Part shown: positions 7,475-8,983 of the stretch, piece after piece | How the letters are laid out: each line of letters starts with the position of its first letter | Numbering within the stretch: the stretch's first letter is position 1 | Assembly: GCA_964609495.1 (NCBI GenBank) | Contig: CAZSTA010000155.1 | Location: forward strand, 1-8,983 | From: CAZSTA01 sp964609495 [NCBI: uncultured bacterium] | Lineage (GTDB): Bacteria > CAZSTA01 | Direction: 5' to 3' | DNA length: 8,983 bases | Notes under the pieces: model-generated | Told to the model about the DNA's origin: nothing | The model's input: the letters and a program-made list of their open reading frames with translations, nothing else | The model's database searches: none | Position numbers and translations under genes: made by a program

Positions 7475-8610
7475 TGAAGCTCATTAATCTACTCAATCGT
7501 AAAGGCACAAAAGCGTCAAAAATAGGTGAGGAAGAAAGGTATTACTTTGCTTCCCAGTGGCAGTTGATATGGTGGAAATTTAGAAAGCATAAGCTTGCTA
7601 TGATGTCCCTCTATGTGCTGGGAATTCTTTATATTCTGGCGATATTCTGCGATTTCGTTAGTCCTTATCTCTCCCTGACGCGCTTTCAAAAATATGTGAA
7701 TGCTCCACCTCAGCGAATGCGTATTTACAGTAAAGACGAGGGATTACGATGGCCATTTGTCTATGGTCTGAAAAAAGAGACGGATCCTAAAACCTTTCGC
7801 CGCAGATTTATAATAGATGAGACCAAGAAATACCCCATTCGTTTCTTTGTAAGGAGGGAGAGTTATAAATTCTGGGGTTTGTTTCCAACCGATATTCATC
7901 TTTTCGGGACAGAAGATGGCTATGTTTTTCTCTTTGGGACAGATACTTTGGGCAGGGATCTATTTTCTCGGACCATCTATGGATCTCGTATCTCACTATC
8001 CATAGGGCTGGTGGGCGTTTTTTTTGGCTTTGTCCTTGGATTGACGATCGGAGGTATTTCGGGCTACTTTGGGGGAACTGCTGACAACGTTATCCAGCGG
8101 ACAATCGATCTTCTTGTGTCGATACCGTCCATTCCACTTTGGATGGCACTAGCAGCCGCTCTGCCACGAGATTGGCCAATAATCAAAACTTATTTTACCA
8201 TCACTATAATTCTCTCCATTATTGGTTGGGGAGGTTTGGCGCGGGTGGTTCGGGGAAAGCTGTTGTCACTGCGGGAAGAGGACTATGCTATGGCAGCCAG
8301 AGCGGCAGGTGCTAGTGAGTGGCGGATAATAACGAAGCACCTCCTTCCTTCTTTTGCCAGCTATATCATAGTATCTATAACTCTGTCCATACCTAATATG
8401 ATTTTAGGTGAGACCGCCTTGAGTTTCCTAGGATTGGGGATGCAACCCCCCGCGGTCAGTTGGGGCGTGTTATTAAGGGGAGCGCAGAATGTAGTTGCTA
8501 TAGCCCATCATCCCTGGATGCTCATACCTTGCATTTTCGTTATCGTAGCTGTTTTAATGTTTAATTTCCTGGGGGATGGTCTGCGTGATGCGGCCGATCC
8601 TTATAGATAA
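7474..8610 (+). CDS. ABC transporter permease, DppC/OppC type
   Basis: Second pore subunit, expected to form a heterodimer with the preceding permease. Translation starts at GTG, whose G is the last base of the upstream TAG stop. The overlap and the purine-rich GGAGAG just before it suggest translational coupling. Of 378 residues, the cytoplasmic N terminus includes FRKHKLAMMSLYVLG, TM1 is about 42-66, and an external segment of about 90 residues runs to the family signature FGTDTLGRDLFSR (154-166). The remaining hydrophobic segments fall at about 174-198, 210-230, 240-256, 293-313 and 349-369. The EAA loop EEDYAMAARAAGASEWRII (268-286) is intact, and the C terminus FLGDGLRDAADPYR (365-378) is classic. 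The ATPase genes that usually follow are not present in the remaining 373 bp. Confidence 0.95.
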   Translation: MKLINLLNRKGTKASKIGEEERYYFASQWQLIWWKFRKHKLAMMSLYVLGILYILAIFCDFVSPYLSLTRFQKYVNAPPQRMRIYSKDEGLRWPFVYGLKKETDPKTFRRRFIIDETKKYPIRFFVRRESYKFWGLFPTDIHLFGTEDGYVFLFGTDTLGRDLFSRTIYGSRISLSIGLVGVFFGFVLGLTIGGISGYFGGTADNVIQRTIDLLVSIPSIPLWMALAAALPRDWPIIKTYFTITIILSIIGWGGLARVVRGKLLSLREEDYAMAARAAGASEWRIITKHLLPSFASYIIVSITLSIPNMILGETALSFLGLGMQPPAVSWGVLLRGAQNVVAIAHHPWMLIPCIFVIVAVLMFNFLGDGLRDAADPYR

Positions 8611-8670
8611 GGTAAACCCTTCAGTGGGGCAAAAAGATTTTTGGGATCCTTGAGATGTTAATTTTAAGGC

Positions 8671-8700
8671 GTCGAGGGCTGAAAATTTTCAACCCTCGAC
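8671..8700 (-). repeat. Hairpin module A stem (near-perfect 30-base palindrome)
   Basis: GTCGAGGG (8671-8678) pairs with CCCTCGAC (8693-8700), enclosing TGAAAATTTTCA (8680-8691), itself a perfect palindrome. The single non-matching pair (8679/8692) is C-A on the plus strand but U-G on the minus strand. No U run follows on either strand, so a plain intrinsic terminator is unlikely. Confidence 0.85.
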
Positions 8701-8761
8701 TTGACAGGAAGGCGAATCCTACAGGATGGGGTAAGATAATAAAAGAATTCAATGTTCATCG

Positions 8762-8777
8762 ATCAGAGAAATCTGAT
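8762..8777. repeat. Small hairpin between modules A and B
   Basis: ATCAGA (8762-8767) and TCTGAT (8772-8777) are a perfect 6-bp inverted repeat around GAAA on the plus strand (TTTC on the minus). GAAA would be a GNRA tetraloop in a plus-strand RNA, the one feature here favouring that strand. Confidence 0.55.
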
Positions 8778-8787
8778 TAAGGGCTTA

Positions 8788-8818
8788 TCGGGGGCTGAGT
8801 GCCCCTTTCAGCCCCCGA
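8788..8818 (-). repeat. Hairpin module B stem (11-bp perfect inverted repeat)
   Basis: TCGGGGGCTGA (8788-8798) pairs perfectly with TCAGCCCCCGA (8808-8818) around a 9-base loop. It corresponds to module A 116 bp upstream, and the plus-strand 3' flank also matches: GACTYG, then GRAAGG, then GGGTAAG (8730-8736 in A, 8838-8844 in B), then an A-rich stretch. A G-C rich stem without a following U run argues against a simple terminator. Confidence 0.85.
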
Positions 8819-8856
8819 CTCGCCGAAAGGTGGACGTAGGGTAAGCGAAAAAATAC

Positions 8857-8868
8857 AAATTGCAATTT
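8857..8868. promoter_or_regulatory. 12-bp perfect palindrome, possible operator
   Basis: AAATTGCAATTT is its own reverse complement. It lies about 10-20 bases downstream of the predicted minus-strand start, a position where a bound repressor could block transcription. AT-rich palindromes of this length also arise by chance, so the role is speculative. Confidence 0.35.
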
Positions 8869-8874
8869 ATGTTT

Positions 8875-8913
8875 CTTGACTTGATTATATCACAAAATAG
8901 ATCAAAAGTCAAG
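8875..8913. repeat. Inverted repeat framing the minus-strand promoter
   Basis: CTTGAC (8875-8880) and GTCAAG (8908-8913) are inverted copies, with an inner pair TTGAT (8881-8885) and ATCAA (8901-8905) separated from the outer arm by two extra bases on one side. One arm contains the -35 box and the other covers the transcription start, 33 bp apart or about three helical turns. This geometry suits a dimeric or looping repressor. Confidence 0.5.
8884..8912 (-). promoter_or_regulatory. Near-consensus sigma70-type promoter, minus strand
   Basis: Read on the minus strand: TTGACT (-35, 8912-8907), a 17-base spacer, and TATAAT (-10, 8889-8884). TG lies one base before the -10 (TGATATAAT), an extended -10. 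Eleven of twelve hexamer bases match consensus and spacing is optimal. The start point would be near 8877, directing transcription leftward into the hairpin modules. No comparable promoter was seen elsewhere in the window. Confidence 0.75.
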
Positions 8914-8983
8914 TGTTAATATAAATCACGATGCATATAAAATTAGGGACTCGGAAAACATTGGATATCACTCCCAACTCCTC

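Larger units (their letters stand above)
8640..8877 (-). ncRNA. Candidate minus-strand structured RNA with two tandem related hairpin modules
   Basis: A near-consensus minus-strand promoter should start transcription near 8877 and read leftward through two copies of a module. On the minus strand each copy reads CTTACCC, then a CCTTYC segment, then AGTCGRGGGYTGA, a loop, and a TCA-GCCCYCGA arm. Between copies one stem pair changes from G-C to A-U on both sides. Another stays paired only on this strand, as U-G in one copy and C-G in the other; on the plus strand it would be an unpaired C-A. This argues for a folded RNA from the minus strand. The 3' end is not defined and 8640 is a guess; no strong terminator is seen. 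It converges on the permease gene and could also act as antisense to its mRNA 3' end. No known RNA family was recognised. Confidence 0.4.
8611..8983. other. Structured intergenic region with no convincing gene
   Basis: No frame on either strand looks like a real protein. The first part holds CCTTATAGATAAGG (8599-8612, across the permease stop) and CAAAAAGATTTTTG (8630-8643). A weak CCC/GGG hairpin (8617-8619, 8626-8628) lies between them and could form a poor terminator on either strand. Next come two related hairpin modules, then an AT-rich regulatory zone with a minus-strand promoter. Two frames run off the right edge: plus strand from ATG 8931 (17 codons, no ribosome site) and minus strand from 8983 to a TGA at 8911-8909. 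Neither can be judged from so little sequence. Confidence 0.7.

Noticed and set aside
8701-8740. Plus-strand TTGACA at 8701-8706 with GATAAT at 8735-8740 as a promoter
   Set aside because: The spacing is 28 bases, far from the 16-18 needed, and no alternative -10 lies at the right distance.
8732-8762. Minus-strand 31-residue frame starting with an ATG near 8756 inside the candidate RNA
   Set aside because: No Shine-Dalgarno sequence precedes it, it runs straight through the module A stem, and its composition resembles no family.
8788-8818. Module B hairpin as the intrinsic terminator of the permease operon
   Set aside because: The stem is strong, but no U run follows on either strand, and it lies about 180 bases past the stop codon.
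8671-8844. Known riboswitch such as TPP or cyclic-di-GMP
   Set aside because: Short stretches (CTGAG, GTAGGG) recall the TPP element, but the conserved core and helix order are not present in either strand.
8931-8983. Plus-strand frame from ATG 8931 open to the window edge
   Set aside because: Only 17 codons are visible, with no ribosome site upstream and no recognisable motif; it could be a gene start but cannot be supported.
8909-8983. Minus-strand frame entering from the right edge and ending at a TGA within the -35 region
   Set aside because: 25 codons without a stop is expected by chance in this composition, and no family is recognised.

Overview
The window looks like bacterial chromosome from a moderately AT-rich organism. 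Shine-Dalgarno sites are clear, GTG starts and overlapping stop/start codons occur, and one near-consensus sigma70-type promoter is present. The solute-binding protein has a signal peptide without a lipobox, which fits a diderm with a periplasm better than a Gram-positive. The mix of PEGA-TPR protein, large family-5 binding protein and Dpp/Opp-type permeases recalls uncultured anaerobic sediment or subsurface lineages and Chloroflexota or Thermotogota relatives. That taxonomic guess is weak.

Layout, left to right. (1) Positions 1-1230 hold the 3' part of a PEGA/TPR repeat protein whose start lies outside the window; two of its TPR units are an exact 102-bp tandem duplication. (2) Directly after its stop lies a 58-residue remnant of a Fur-family regulator (about 1223-1408), zinc-binding half only, with no start codon. 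(3) Positions 1443-4382 encode a two-gene restriction-modification system: a PD-(D/E)XK endonuclease resembling the PmeII family and a large DPPY-type DNA methyltransferase with a zinc-ribbon array inserted between its catalytic motifs. (4) Positions 4484-8610 encode a transporter operon: a family-5 solute-binding protein, then two Dpp/Opp-type permeases. A strong stem-loop separates the binding-protein gene from the permeases, and the two permease genes overlap by one base. No ATPase gene is in the window. (5) Positions 8611-8983 have no convincing gene but are full of structure: two related hairpin modules about 116 bp apart, several smaller palindromes, and a near-perfect promoter on the minus strand framed by an inverted repeat.

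How the parts work together. The endonuclease and methyltransferase form a self-contained defence unit. The binding protein captures a peptide- or oligosaccharide-like ligand and delivers it to the permease heterodimer, which must use ATPases encoded elsewhere. The most unusual part is the 3' intergenic region. The minus-strand promoter points into the two hairpin modules, and the differences between the modules keep every stem pair only if the minus strand is transcribed. This suggests an undescribed small RNA or structured leader convergent with the transporter operon.
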